Notes: a model not told the origin generated them from the letters alone. DNA of 64,000 bases from Mesorhizobium sp. Root554 (GCF_001427025.1 NZ_LMGA01000001.1:163-64162), one strand, 5' to 3'; positions 53,219 through 63,109 are shown, counted from the stretch's first letter. Translations and numbers: made by a program.

Positions 53219-54376
53219 ATGGCTGTCGCATCCGGAAAATCCTTCATCTCCCGTTTCGGCGTCCATCTCGCGGTGCTCTTCTTCGTGGTGCTCTGGACCA
53301 TTCCGACACTCGGCATCCTCGTCTCGTCGCTGCGCGACAAGGACCAGATCATAGCGTCCGGCTGGTGGAACTCATTCTCCAGTTCGAGCCAGACCGAGGC
53401 CGGGCGGTTGCCAGACGCTTCGGCCCAGGCGGAAAAAGACGGCAAGTTCGTCATCGAGGGCAATCTCTTCGAAGAGGGCGGCCCGGCGCGCCAGATCAGC
53501 GCTTTCGGCCTGCGCGCCGCGGCGCCCACGCAATACGAGGCCGGCGCCGTCGCCGATCTCAAGGACGGCGTGACGCTGCAGATCAACAAGGACGGCAGCT
53601 TCGTCATGGCCTCGCCCAAGGCGTTCGAGGGCGAGCGCGGCCAGCGCGTCTATTTCGCCGCTTCGGCGCCGCCGAAATTCACCACCGACAACTACCGCAC
53701 CGTGTTGTTCTCGGAAGGCATTGGCCGTTCGTTCCTGAACTCGCTGACGGTGACCATCCCGGCGACCGTCATCCCGATCCTGATCGCAGCCTTCGCCGCC
53801 TATGCGCTGGCCTGGATGCGCTTTCCGGGCCGCGCGCTGCTGATCGCCGTCATCATCGGCCTGCTTGTCGTCCCGCTGCAGATGTCGCTGATCCCGCTGC
53901 TCAAGCTCTACAACGGTGTCGGCGTCTTCTTCGGCGTGCCGGTCAAGACCTATCTCGGCATCTGGCTGGCGCATACCGGCTTCGGCCTGCCCTTCGCCAT
54001 CTACCTGCTGCGCAGCTATATCGCCGGCCTGCCGCGCGAGATCATGGAGTCGGCGCGCATCGATGGCGCCAGCGATTTCGAGATTTTCGTCAAGATCGTT
54101 TTGCCGCTTTCCTTCCCGGTGCTGGCCTCCTTCGCCATCTTCCAGTTCCTGTGGGTGTGGAACGATCTGCTGGTGGCGATGGTTTTCCTCGGTACGGAGG
54201 CGGATCAGATCGTGCTGACCGCCAAACTCAATGCCCTGCTGGGTTCGCGCGGCGGCGACTGGGAAATCCTGACGACATCGGCATTCGTCACCATCATCGT
54301 GCCGCTGATCGTCTTCTTCTCACTGCAGCGCTACTTCGTGCGCGGCCTTCTGGCAGGCTCGGTAAAAGGAGGTTGA
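53219..54376 (+). CDS. aglG: Alpha-glucoside ABC transporter permease AglG
   Basis: A 385-residue MalG-type permease. A first helix (VHLAVLFFVVLWTIPTLGIL) is followed by a large extracytoplasmic insertion (about 45-155, Gly/Asp/Lys-rich strands). Then comes the MalG-type core of five helices with the EAA loop ESARIDGASDFEIFVKIVLPL. The insertion may contact the binding protein. The gene starts right at the aglF stop and is 4 bases ahead of aglA, so translation is coupled. Confidence 0.92.
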   Translation: MAVASGKSFISRFGVHLAVLFFVVLWTIPTLGILVSSLRDKDQIIASGWWNSFSSSSQTEAGRLPDASAQAEKDGKFVIEGNLFEEGGPARQISAFGLRAAAPTQYEAGAVADLKDGVTLQINKDGSFVMASPKAFEGERGQRVYFAASAPPKFTTDNYRTVLFSEGIGRSFLNSLTVTIPATVIPILIAAFAAYALAWMRFPGRALLIAVIIGLLVVPLQMSLIPLLKLYNGVGVFFGVPVKTYLGIWLAHTGFGLPFAIYLLRSYIAGLPREIMESARIDGASDFEIFVKIVLPLSFPVLASFAIFQFLWVWNDLLVAMVFLGTEADQIVLTAKLNALLGSRGGDWEILTTSAFVTIIVPLIVFFSLQRYFVRGLLAGSVKGG

Positions 54377-54380
54377 TTGC

Positions 54381-56048
54381 ATGCAATCGGCCCATCGTGA
54401 AATGGTAAATCCCGAACTCGCCGTCGATCGCGACTGGTGGCGGGGCGCCATTATCTACCAGATCTATCCGCGCTCCTATCAGGACTCGGACGGCGACGGC
54501 ATCGGCGATCTGAAGGGCATAGCCGCGCGGCTGCCCTATATCGCCTCGCTCGGGGTGGATGCGGTCTGGATATCGCCCTTCTTCAAGTCGCCGATGAAGG
54601 ATTTCGGCTACGACGTGACCGACTATTGCGACGTCGATCCGATGTTCGGAACGCTGGCGGATTTCGATGCGCTGGTGGGCGAGGCGCACAGGCTCGGCAT
54701 CCGCGTGATGATCGACGAGGTGCTGTCGCACAGTTCCGACCTGCATCCCTGGTTCCAGGAGAGCCGGTCGAGCCGCAACAATCCGAAGGCCGACTGGTAT
54801 GTCTGGGCGGACGCCAAGGATGACGGCACGCCGCCGAACAACTGGCTGTCCATCTTCGGCGGTTCGGCCTGGCAGTGGGACACCCGCCGCCAGCAATACT
54901 ATCTGCACAATTTCCTGTCCGAACAGCCGGACCTGAATTTCCACAGCCGCGAGGTCCAGGATGCGCTGCTGGAAGCCACGCGCTTCTGGCTTGAGCGCGG
55001 CGTCGATGGCTTCCGTCTCGACACGATCAATTTCTACTTCCATTCGCAGGGGCTGGAGAACAATCCGCCGCTGCCGCCCGAGCAGCGCAACGACCAGACC
55101 GCGCCTGCGGTGAACCCTTACAACTATCAGGACCATATCTACGACAAGAGCAGGCCCGAGAATCTCGGCTTTCTCGAACGGTTCCGGGCGCTTCTTGACG
55201 AATATCCGGGCGCCGCGGCGGTCGGCGAGGTCGGCGATTCCCAGCATGGGCTGGAAGTCGTTGCCGCCTATACCGCCGCCGGCAAGCGCGTGCAGATGTG
55301 CTATGCCTTCGACTTCCTGGCGCCGGAAAAGATCAGCGCGCCCAAGGTGCGAATGGTTCTGGAAAGCTTCGGCCGCGTCGCCACTGACGGCTGGTCGTGC
55401 TGGGCCTTTTCCAACCATGACGTCATGCGCCATGCCTCGCGCTGGGCGGTGGGCGAGGCCGATCCGACCGCTTATCTCAAGGTCGTCTCGGCGCTGCTGA
55501 TGTCGATGCGCGGCTCGGTCTGCCTCTATCAGGGCGAGGAGCTTGGGCTCACCGAAGCCAATCTCGCCTTCGAGGATCTGCAGGACCCCTACGGCATCCG
55601 CTTTTGGCCCGAGTTCAAGGGCCGCGACGGCTGCCGCACGCCGATGGTCTGGGAGGCCAACGCTCCGAATGGCGGCTTTTCCAACGTCAAGCCCTGGTTG
55701 CCTGTCCCCGCCGAACACCTCGCCAAGGCGGTCAGCGCGCAGCAGGGCGATCCGGCCTCGCTGCTGGAGCATTACCGCCGCTTCATGGCCTTCCGCCGCC
55801 AGCATCCGGCGCTGGCAAAGGGCGAAATCGAATTCATGCCGAGCGATGGAAGCACCGTCGCCTTCTCGCGCCGCGAAGGCAACGAGCAGATCGTCTGCGT
55901 CTTCAATCTCGGCAGCGCTCCGGCGGACGTGCAACTCGGCGAAAATGGTTCACCGCAGCCGCTGCCGGGGCACGGATTTTCGGCACAGGCCGAGGCGGGC
56001 ACGATACGTCTTGGCGGTTACGGAGCCTGGTTCGGGCGCATCGCCTGA
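54381..56048 (+). CDS. aglA: Alpha-glucosidase (GH13)
   Basis: A 555-residue cytoplasmic GH13 enzyme that hydrolyses the alpha-glucosides imported by AglEFGK. Conserved regions are DEVLSHSSD (region I), GFRLDTINF with the nucleophile Asp (region II), AVGEVGDSQ with the acid/base Glu (region III) and FSNHDVMRH with the transition-state Asp (region IV). It ends in a short beta-sandwich domain. GGAGG precedes the ATG by a few bases inside the aglG end. Confidence 0.95.
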   Translation: MQSAHREMVNPELAVDRDWWRGAIIYQIYPRSYQDSDGDGIGDLKGIAARLPYIASLGVDAVWISPFFKSPMKDFGYDVTDYCDVDPMFGTLADFDALVGEAHRLGIRVMIDEVLSHSSDLHPWFQESRSSRNNPKADWYVWADAKDDGTPPNNWLSIFGGSAWQWDTRRQQYYLHNFLSEQPDLNFHSREVQDALLEATRFWLERGVDGFRLDTINFYFHSQGLENNPPLPPEQRNDQTAPAVNPYNYQDHIYDKSRPENLGFLERFRALLDEYPGAAAVGEVGDSQHGLEVVAAYTAAGKRVQMCYAFDFLAPEKISAPKVRMVLESFGRVATDGWSCWAFSNHDVMRHASRWAVGEADPTAYLKVVSALLMSMRGSVCLYQGEELGLTEANLAFEDLQDPYGIRFWPEFKGRDGCRTPMVWEANAPNGGFSNVKPWLPVPAEHLAKAVSAQQGDPASLLEHYRRFMAFRRQHPALAKGEIEFMPSDGSTVAFSRREGNEQIVCVFNLGSAPADVQLGENGSPQPLPGHGFSAQAEAGTIRLGGYGAWFGRIA

Positions 56049-56077
56049 TCAGGACGAACAAAAACGGGAGGGAAACG

Positions 56078-57190
56078 ATGGCCGATCTGACGCTGAGACA
56101 GGTGAAGAAATCCTATGGCAATCTGACCATTCTCCACGGCATCGATCTCGATATCGAGTCGGGCGAATTCATCGTCTTCGTCGGGCCGTCCGGCTGCGGC
56201 AAGTCCACCCTGCTGCGCACCATCGCCGGGCTTGAGGAGATCACCTCCGGCACCCTGCAGATCGCCGGTGAAGTGGTGAACGACGTGCCGCCGTCGAAGC
56301 GCGGCATCGCCATGGTGTTCCAGTCCTACGCGCTTTATCCGCACATGACCGTCTACGACAACATGGCGTTCTCGATGAAGATCGGGAAGGAAAACAAGGC
56401 CGAGATCGACAAGCGGGTGAAGCAGGCGGCCGAAATCCTGCAGCTGACCAAATATCTGGACCGTCTGCCGCGCGCCATGTCCGGCGGCCAGCGCCAGCGC
56501 GTCGCCATCGGCCGCGCCATCGTCCGCAATCCCAAGGTGTTCCTGTTCGACGAGCCGCTGTCGAACCTTGACGCAGCCCTTCGTGTCGCCACCCGCATCG
56601 AGATCGCCAAGCTCAAGGAATCGATGCCCGATACGACGATGATCTACGTCACCCATGACCAGGTCGAGGCGATGACGCTGGCTGATCGCATCGTCGTCTT
56701 GAAGGATGGCCATATCGAGCAGGTCGGCACGCCGATGGACCTGTACAAGAAGCCGGGCAATCTGTTCGTGGCGCAGTTCATCGGCTCGCCCGCCATGAAC
56801 ATTCTGCCGGCGACCGTCGAGAAAGCCGGCGCCAGCACCGTCATCACCCATGTCGGCGGTAACAAGGTCACGGTGCCGATCGCGACGCCGGCCTCGGCCA
56901 AGGGCGCGACCGTATCCTTCGGCGTTCGCCCCGAGGATTTGTTCATCGCAACCGGCAAGGATTACCTGTTCGAGGGCACGGTGGACTATGTCGAGCAGCT
57001 TGGCGAAGTGCAGCTTGTCTATATCGACATTGGCCGCGCCGACCAGCCGCTGACCACCAAGCTGCCCGGCAATGCCGAGGTCAAGCGCGGCAGCGTGCTC
57101 AAGCTCGCCGCCAATGCCGAAGACCTGCACATCTTCGGTGCGGATGGACGTTCGTTCCTGCATCAGGAGGCGGCTGCCAAGGCCGCTTGA
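56078..57190 (+). CDS. aglK: Alpha-glucoside ABC transporter ATP-binding protein
   Basis: A 370-residue MalK-type ATPase. It has Walker A GPSGCGKST (near 36-44), signature MSGGQRQRVAIGRA, Walker B VFLFDEPLSNLD, switch His in YVTHDQVEA, and a C-terminal TOBE domain. It energises AglFG and may also serve other sugar permeases. ATG 56078 has GGGAGGGAA upstream. The operon ends at the terminator after it. Confidence 0.95.
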   Translation: MADLTLRQVKKSYGNLTILHGIDLDIESGEFIVFVGPSGCGKSTLLRTIAGLEEITSGTLQIAGEVVNDVPPSKRGIAMVFQSYALYPHMTVYDNMAFSMKIGKENKAEIDKRVKQAAEILQLTKYLDRLPRAMSGGQRQRVAIGRAIVRNPKVFLFDEPLSNLDAALRVATRIEIAKLKESMPDTTMIYVTHDQVEAMTLADRIVVLKDGHIEQVGTPMDLYKKPGNLFVAQFIGSPAMNILPATVEKAGASTVITHVGGNKVTVPIATPASAKGATVSFGVRPEDLFIATGKDYLFEGTVDYVEQLGEVQLVYIDIGRADQPLTTKLPGNAEVKRGSVLKLAANAEDLHIFGADGRSFLHQEAAAKAA

Positions 57191-57212
57191 CGATCACATC
57201 GCTCCCAAGCAG

Positions 57213-57246
57213 AAACGGCGGACCTTTTGGCCCGCCGTTTCTTTTT
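57213..57246 (+). terminator. Intrinsic terminator of the agl operon
   Basis: AAACGGCGG pairs with CCGCCGTTT (57213-57221 and 57232-57240), extended by CC/GG in the loop region, and is followed by a T-rich tail (57238-57247). Confidence 0.85.
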
Positions 57247-57285
57247 TCCGGGTAGCTTCCAGGCTGCGCGGCGGCTCGCCCGGTT

Positions 57286-58452
57286 TCAGACGAACGGCTT
57301 GCCGATCTGGTATTTCGGCGGGACCAGCCGCCGCAGATAGTCCTTGCCGTCACTGGCAAGCTTGTTTTCGTCCTTCATCATGAAGTTTTTCGGCATATGA
57401 CGTGTCTTGCCGGCCACCTCTGACAGCGGCACGTTTTTCAGCACCCAGCGCCAGCCGATATCGTTCATCGCTACCGAGCCGCCGCCGTCTGCCGCAACGC
57501 CGATTGCGAAAGCGCCGGCGTCGAACGCTTCCGCGCTGTCGACCGGGCTGATCGCACCGATATAGCCGCGCGGCATGTAGCCCAGCGCGTCGACGCGCGC
57601 CCGTTTGCCCGGCAAACCTTCGGCGAGCGCATGCTCGAGCGCGGCGTTCAGGTCGCTGCCCGACAGCTTGACATTGCCGTGGGCGTCGCGTTCCAGCCTG
57701 TCTGCCGGCACCAGGCTTTCCACCAGCGCCTTGCCGTCCTCGGTCGAGACGCCTTCGGACACAGCGACGATGCAGCGGCCATGCCGGTCCATGGTCGCCT
57801 TGATGTCGTCGATGAAGCGGTCGACCGAAAAGGCCCGTTCCGGCACGTAGATCAGGTGTGGGCCGCTGTCCTCATCCTGCTGCCAGGCCGCCGCGGCGGC
57901 AGTCAGGAAGCCGGCGTGCCGGCCCATGACGATGCCGACATAGATGCCCGGCAGCGCCCGGAAATCGAGATCGACGGACAGGAAGGCGCCGGCGACGAAT
58001 TCGGCCGCCGAGATGAAGCCCGGCGTATGGTCGTTCTCGACGAGATCGTTGTCGATGGTCTTCGGCGCATGGACGAAAGCGATCTTGCCGCCTGCCGCAT
58101 CCGACAGGATCTGCTGCGTGCCTGCCGTGTCGTTGCCGCCGATATAGATGAAGGCATCGGCGCTGGCCTTCTGCAGGCCCTTGAGAACAACCTCGCAATA
58201 GGCGGCGTCGGGCTTGTCGCGCGTCGAGCCGAGTGCCGCGCCTGGCGTTTTTCCGATCAGTCTGAGCTGTTCCTCGGGTATCTTGGTAAGGTCGACATAA
58301 TTGTCATCGCGAATGCCGCGCACGCCGTGACGGGAACCCAGGACCCGCGCATCCGGATAGCGCTTGCGGATTTCCAGGACTGCCCCGACCAGGGTCTGGT
58401 TGATGACGGCGGTGGGCCCGCCGCCCTGTGCGATGACGAAAGTTGCAGACAT
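57286..58452 (-). CDS. pfp: Pyrophosphate-type 6-phosphofructokinase
   Basis: A 388-residue phosphofructokinase. Nucleotide and PPi choice is read from two motifs: GGND (105-108), where an Asp at 108 replaces the Gly of ATP enzymes, and PKTIDND (130-136), with Lys131 in place of Gly. Both point to PPi use. The catalytic Asp is in the TIDND motif. Such enzymes work in both glycolytic directions. It converges on the agl terminator. Confidence 0.9.
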   Translation of the reverse strand: MSATFVIAQGGGPTAVINQTLVGAVLEIRKRYPDARVLGSRHGVRGIRDDNYVDLTKIPEEQLRLIGKTPGAALGSTRDKPDAAYCEVVLKGLQKASADAFIYIGGNDTAGTQQILSDAAGGKIAFVHAPKTIDNDLVENDHTPGFISAAEFVAGAFLSVDLDFRALPGIYVGIVMGRHAGFLTAAAAAWQQDEDSGPHLIYVPERAFSVDRFIDDIKATMDRHGRCIVAVSEGVSTEDGKALVESLVPADRLERDAHGNVKLSGSDLNAALEHALAEGLPGKRARVDALGYMPRGYIGAISPVDSAEAFDAGAFAIGVAADGGGSVAMNDIGWRWVLKNVPLSEVAGKTRHMPKNFMMKDENKLASDGKDYLRRLVPPKYQIGKPFV

Positions 58453-58569
58453 GCGCGATTTCCTCCGAAGGCTGTTTCAGGACACATTCGCCTGTCTTTT
58501 TGCAGCGTGCAACGGAAGATTCCGGACGTTTCCGCGGTTTGTCTATAAAACCGAAGCCTGTCCCGGATT

Positions 58570-59331
58570 TTAGATCACAACCACCGGATTTTTCTTCGAC
58601 ACCCGGCTGTACAGGTCGATGATGTCCTGATTGATCAAGCGCACGCAGCCTGACGACATCGCCTGGCCGATGCTCCACCATTCCGGCGAGCCGTGGATGC
58701 GGTAGCCGGTATCCTTCCCGTCCTGGTAGATGTAGAGCGCCCGCGCGCCGAGCGGATTGTCGAGGCCGCCGGGTTGGCCGCCCTGCCATTTCACCAGTTC
58801 CGGCTTGCGCTGGATCATTTCCGCCGGCGGCGTCCATGTCGGCCATTCCCTGCCGTACTGGATGTTGGCGCGGCCGGACCAGCGGAAACCATCCTTGCCA
58901 ACGCCGACGCCGTAGCGAATCGCATCGCCGCCCGGCTGCACCAGATAGAGCAGCCGCTCCTTTGTATGGACGACCAGCGTGCCGGGCGCTTCGCCGGTTG
59001 GATCGACGACGATCTGGCGGCGGAACTCGGCCTTCACCTTCTGGTAGGGCACTTCCGGAACCGCGAAGCCACCATCCGTCACGGCCGCATACATGACGTT
59101 CGGGCTGGTGATATTGCTGTCGACGCTGATCGAGGGGCGGATCGGCCGGATCGAGCCGGTCGTCAGATTGTCGAGCCCCATCGCGCTCATATCGACGGTT
59201 CGCGAGCAGCCGGCGCCAGCCAGCGCTACAGCACCGAGGCCCGCCAGCACGGCGCGCCGCGAGGTCAGGCCTTCGGTTTCCCGGATTTCGTCTTCTCTCG
59301 GCGTCTCCGCCATCTGTTGCAGCTTACGCAT
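58570..59331 (-). CDS. L,D-transpeptidase (YkuD) with Tat/lipoprotein-like signal
   Basis: A 253-residue exported protein. The signal TSRRAVLAGLGAVALAGAGC has a twin-Arg and a lipobox-like end. The YkuD domain (about 95-253) carries the active site H213 and Cys229 (HGSPEWWS...SSGCVRL). It forms 3-3 peptidoglycan cross-links or attaches lipoproteins to the wall. ATG 59331 is used by default, and ATG 59313 is an alternative. It lies upstream of the pfp gene, co-oriented, with 117 bases between. Confidence 0.9.
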   Translation of the reverse strand: MRKLQQMAETPREDEIRETEGLTSRRAVLAGLGAVALAGAGCSRTVDMSAMGLDNLTTGSIRPIRPSISVDSNITSPNVMYAAVTDGGFAVPEVPYQKVKAEFRRQIVVDPTGEAPGTLVVHTKERLLYLVQPGGDAIRYGVGVGKDGFRWSGRANIQYGREWPTWTPPAEMIQRKPELVKWQGGQPGGLDNPLGARALYIYQDGKDTGYRIHGSPEWWSIGQAMSSGCVRLINQDIIDLYSRVSKKNPVVVI

Positions 59332-59548
59332 ACACTCGTGCCCCAGCCATCGGCCGCCTCGGCCGGAAGAACTGCATTTTCATCAAACATGGTTGAAAAA
59401 GGATGAAAGCCTTGTGGCGCCTACCCTGGAGCGTCGAATAAAGGGTTTGGCGGGATGCTGGGTCAATCCGCGCACGAAAAGACCTCGCTTCCGTCACAAT
59501 GCCGGCGGGAGCCTTGCCTATCCCTTCCTCTCGAACCGAGGGGACGCG

Positions 59549-59671
59549 ATGTGGAACACCATAAAGACCGATATCATGCTTCTGGCGATGGGCCTTGCCG
59601 CCATCGCGACGGTGTTCGGAGCGGAGCTTCGCGCGTCGGACATCTGGTCTCTGCTCGATGGCACGAACTGA
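59549..59671 (+). CDS. 40-residue single-helix small membrane protein
   Basis: A small open frame starting at ATG 59549, with a strong GAGGGGA site at 59538-59544. It encodes one hydrophobic helix (TDIMLLAMGLAAIATVFGAE) and an amphipathic end. It precedes the LysE gene by 84 bases. I do not recognise a family. The ribosome site and clean helix support translation, but it is too short to be sure. Confidence 0.5.
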   Translation: MWNTIKTDIMLLAMGLAAIATVFGAELRASDIWSLLDGTN

Positions 59672-59755
59672 CACCATATTCGTCGGTGCGCAATCGCCTC
59701 TTTACAAGATGAGGAAGGCGGGGATTTATCCTGTTTTTTAGCAGGAGAAAAACGC

Positions 59756-60379
59756 ATGTCTTTCGAAAGCTGGGCGGCCTTCGCCGCCGCCTCCGCCGTT
59801 CTTCTGGTCATTCCCGGTCCGACTATTCTTCTCGTCGTGTCCTATGCTCTGGGGCAGGGATGGCGCACCGCGCTGCCCATGGCGGTCGGCGTGGCGCTGG
59901 GCGACTTCACCGCCATGACCTTGTCGATGCTCGGCATCGGCGCGCTGCTCGCCGCCTCGGCCACCGTATTCACGGTTTTGAAAATCATCGGCGCGGCCTA
60001 TCTCATCTATCTCGGCGTCAAGCTGTTTCGCGCCGGCGGAACGCTGCGTGCCGAACCGCGCACCGACGCGGCGTCATCAGCGAGGATGATGGCGCATGCC
60101 TGGCTGGTCACGGCGCTGAATCCCAAGAGCATCACCTTCTTCGTCGCTTTTCTCCCGCAATTCATCGATCGGCACGGCGACTTCTTCACCCAGATGATGA
60201 TCTTCGAAGCGACGTTCCTCGCTCTGGCGTTCACGAACGCCTTCGGCTACGCGCTCGTCGCCTCCCGCGCCCGCAATCTTGTCGGCAACCCGAAGGCGCT
60301 GCGGATATTCAACCGCACCGGCGGAACGCTGCTGATCGGGGCCGGGATCGCCACCGTGGCGATGCGTTCCGGTAACTGA
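59756..60379 (+). CDS. LysE family amino acid exporter
   Basis: A 207-residue inner-membrane protein with about six helices. It has the RhtB/LysE motif IPGPTILLVVSYALGQGWRT near the N-terminus and FFVAFLPQFIDRHG in the middle. The family exports amino acids, and the substrate is not clear here. GCAGGAG precedes the ATG. It converges on the NHL-repeat gene. Confidence 0.92.
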   Translation: MSFESWAAFAAASAVLLVIPGPTILLVVSYALGQGWRTALPMAVGVALGDFTAMTLSMLGIGALLAASATVFTVLKIIGAAYLIYLGVKLFRAGGTLRAEPRTDAASSARMMAHAWLVTALNPKSITFFVAFLPQFIDRHGDFFTQMMIFEATFLALAFTNAFGYALVASRARNLVGNPKALRIFNRTGGTLLIGAGIATVAMRSGN

Positions 60380-60399
60380 CGTCTCTCGGCGGAACGGGG

Positions 60400-61386
60400 C
60401 TATTCGGCCGCGATGGACGCCGGCGCCGCCACGCGCACAAGCTTCTGCATGCGGCGGAAGCTCGGAGGCGCAGGCTTGTCGGGAAACAGCGCCGACCAGT
60501 CGCGCGACGCCACCTCGCCGACATAGAGGTCGCCGCGCGAGTCCATGGCCACGGTGTGCGGCGAGACGAATTGCCCGGGACCGGTACCGGCGGTCGGCAC
60601 CGTGCCGAGGCGGGAAAGCACCTTGCCGTCATGGGTCATGATGGTGATGCGCGGCCCGATGTTCGGCGTCATCCGGTTGACGGGAAGGTAGGACCCCAGT
60701 TCGCCGACGAGGCACAGCGGGCAACTGCGCCCGAACAGTCCGAAGCCGGACGGACGATGGATGTAGTTGAGCTGCGTCTCGTATTTGCCGTTGCCATCGA
60801 AAATCTGGATGCGGTGGTTCTCGCGGTCGGCGACATAGACCCAGCCGTCGCCATCGCAGCAGATGTTGTGCGGCAGATTGAATTCGCCGGGCCCGATGCC
60901 CGGCTGTCCCCAAGACGACAGCAGCTTGCCGTTCGGGTCGTATTTATGCACGCAGGCATTGCCATAGCCGTCCGACACGTAGATGTCGCCGCGTGGCGAC
61001 AGCGCCGTGTGCGTGCAGCGGCAGAACGGCTTGCCGCTCATGAAGCCGCTCGTCTTGCCGGTCTCACCGATCTGCATGAGCAGCCTGCCGTCCAGCGTGT
61101 ACTTCCGAACCGTGTGGTCTTCATTGTCGGTCAGATAGACCGCGTCGTCATGACCGACATGGATGCCGTGCGGGTTGGTGAAGACGCCTTCGCCCCAGGA
61201 GCGCAGATAATTGCCGTGGCGATCGAGCACGATCAGCGGATGCTGGCCGCGGTTGAAGAGATAGACGTTGTCGCTGCCATCGACGGCAATGCCGGCAACG
61301 TCTCCGAGTTCCCAGCCTTCGGGCAGCCTGGCCCATTCGCCCTGCGGCCCGAAGGCGTAGTCGCCGCTTCCCAGGACAATGGACAT
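60400..61386 (-). CDS. NHL-repeat six-bladed beta-propeller protein
   Basis: A 328-residue cytosolic propeller with NHL-type blades (VAGIAVDGSDNVYLFNRGQH, NPHGIHVGHDDAVYLTDNEDHTV, GDIYVSDGYGNACVHKYDPNG, LPHNICCDGDGWVYVADRENH). The layout resembles peptidyl-alpha-hydroxyglycine lyase-like proteins. Whether it has that activity is unknown. No signal peptide is seen. It is divergent from xylB. Confidence 0.85.
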   Translation of the reverse strand: MSIVLGSGDYAFGPQGEWARLPEGWELGDVAGIAVDGSDNVYLFNRGQHPLIVLDRHGNYLRSWGEGVFTNPHGIHVGHDDAVYLTDNEDHTVRKYTLDGRLLMQIGETGKTSGFMSGKPFCRCTHTALSPRGDIYVSDGYGNACVHKYDPNGKLLSSWGQPGIGPGEFNLPHNICCDGDGWVYVADRENHRIQIFDGNGKYETQLNYIHRPSGFGLFGRSCPLCLVGELGSYLPVNRMTPNIGPRITIMTHDGKVLSRLGTVPTAGTGPGQFVSPHTVAMDSRGDLYVGEVASRDWSALFPDKPAPPSFRRMQKLVRVAAPASIAAE

Positions 61387-61467
61387 CGGGTTTCTCCGGA
61401 TCGGTTCATTTGTCCGACCAATTGACCGCCGTCATCCGGGAAACGCAACCCCGGACATGATCCCCAT

Positions 61468-61492
61468 ATTTTTTGCGAAGCACGAAATAAAT
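61468..61492. promoter_or_regulatory. Candidate xyl operator
   Basis: ATTTTTTGCG-AAGCA-CGAAATAAAT is an imperfect inverted repeat (8 of 10 pairs) about 100 bases ahead of xylB. It could be the site of a xylose repressor, whose gene is not in this window. Confidence 0.4.
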
Positions 61493-61592
61493 CTTTTCCG
61501 AAGGCTGAATTCTGGTATGAAACCAACAGCGCCAGGGAGGATGGCGAAGCGGCCGACATCTGCGATGCTGCGAGCGTTCAGGGAGGAATACC

Positions 61593-63047
61593 ATGTATCT
61601 CGGCCTCGATCTCGGCACCTCGGGTGTCAAGGCGCTGCTGATCGACGAGGCACAGAAGGCGGTCGGCTCCGGCCATGCTTCGGTCGACATTTCGCGCCCG
61701 CATTCCGGCTGGTCGGAGCAGGCCCCCAACGATTGGGTCCGCGCCTGTGAGGAAGCGATCGCCGAACTGAAGGCAGCGCACCCGAAGGAACTCGCCGCCG
61801 TGAAGGGCATCGGACTGTCCGGCCACATGCACGGGGCGACGCTGCTCGGCCGCGACGATCAGGTGCTGCGACCCTGCATCATGTGGAACGACACCCGCAG
61901 CCATGAAGAGGCAGCGGAACTGGACGCGAATCCGGCCTTCCGCCGCATCACCGGCAACATCGTCTTTCCGGGCTTCACCGCGCCGAAGCTCGTCTGGGTA
62001 AAGAACAACGAACCGGAGATTTTCGCCAAGGTCGCCAAGGTGCTGCTGCCGAAGGATTATCTGCGGCTGTGGCTTGCCGGCGAGCATATGTCGGAAATGT
62101 CGGATTCAGCAGGCACCGCCTGGCTCGACACCGGCCGGCGCAAATGGTCCCCCGAGCTTCTGGCCGCGACCTCGCTGGATGAAAGCGGGATGCCGTCGCT
62201 GGTCGAAGGAACGGAAAAAGCCGGAGGGCTGCGCGCCGAACTGGCGTCGAAATGGGGAATGCGGGCCGGCGTCCCGATTGCCGGTGGCGCGGGCGACAAC
62301 GCGGCTTCCGCCTGTGGCATGGGCACGGTGGGCGAGGGGCACGCCTTCGTATCCCTTGGCACCTCTGGCGTGCTGTTCGCCGCCAACGCCGCCTATCTGC
62401 CGAACGCCGAAAGCGCGGTTCACACCTTCTGCCACGCGCTGCCGCAAACCTGGCATCAGATGGGCGTCATCCTGTCGGCCACCGACTCGCTGAACTGGCT
62501 CTCCGACATTACCGGCAAGAGCGCCGGCGACCTGACCGGCGAACTGGGCGACACTCTGAATGCGCCGACCAGCGTTACCTTCCTGCCCTATCTTTCCGGC
62601 GAGCGCACGCCACACAACGATTCCGCCATTCGTGGCTCGCTGACCGGCCTTGGCCATGAATCCGGCCGTGCGGTGCTGACGCAGGCCGTGCTGGAGGGCG
62701 TCGCCTTCGCCTTCCGCGACAGCTTGGAAGCGCTGGCCAGTGCGGGCACGACGCTCTCCCGCGTCACCGCCATCGGCGGCGGCTCGCGCTCCCGCTACTG
62801 GCTGAAAGCGATTGCGACAGCGCTCGGTATCCCGGTCGATATTCCCGCCGACGGCGATTTCGGTGCGGCGTTCGGCGCTGCCCGGCTGGGGCTGATCGCC
62901 GCGACCGGCGCCGACCCCCTGCGGGTCTGCGCGGCACCCGACACGGCGGAGACGGTCGAGCCGGACAAGGCGCTGAAGCAGGCGTTCGAGGACGCCTATG
63001 GCCGTTACCGGAAGCTCTATCCGGCTGTTCGAGACGCCACGGCGTAA
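61593..63047 (+). CDS. xylB: Xylulokinase
   Basis: A 484-residue FGGY kinase that phosphorylates D-xylulose to xylulose-5-phosphate. It opens with [20 protein letters not shown], the first phosphate-binding loop. It has [14 protein letters not shown] near residue 75 for substrate binding, and the second-domain motif [20 protein letters not shown] with the catalytic Asp. GGGAGGA precedes the ATG. xylA follows after 62 bases, as one xylose operon. Confidence 0.95.
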   Translation: MYLGLDLGTSGVKALLIDEAQKAVGSGHASVDISRPHSGWSEQAPNDWVRACEEAIAELKAAHPKELAAVKGIGLSGHMHGATLLGRDDQVLRPCIMWNDTRSHEEAAELDANPAFRRITGNIVFPGFTAPKLVWVKNNEPEIFAKVAKVLLPKDYLRLWLAGEHMSEMSDSAGTAWLDTGRRKWSPELLAATSLDESGMPSLVEGTEKAGGLRAELASKWGMRAGVPIAGGAGDNAASACGMGTVGEGHAFVSLGTSGVLFAANAAYLPNAESAVHTFCHALPQTWHQMGVILSATDSLNWLSDITGKSAGDLTGELGDTLNAPTSVTFLPYLSGERTPHNDSAIRGSLTGLGHESGRAVLTQAVLEGVAFAFRDSLEALASAGTTLSRVTAIGGGSRSRYWLKAIATALGIPVDIPADGDFGAAFGAARLGLIAATGADPLRVCAAPDTAETVEPDKALKQAFEDAYGRYRKLYPAVRDATA

Positions 63048-63109
63048 CCAACGATTTTGTTTTATTCGGACAGCGCCTTTCGGACCTGTCCCGTTCAGGA
63101 GGAATGACG

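Noticed and set aside
54294..55934. A 546-codon open frame on the minus strand across aglA
   Set aside because: It is antisense to a complete GH13 gene with all four conserved regions.
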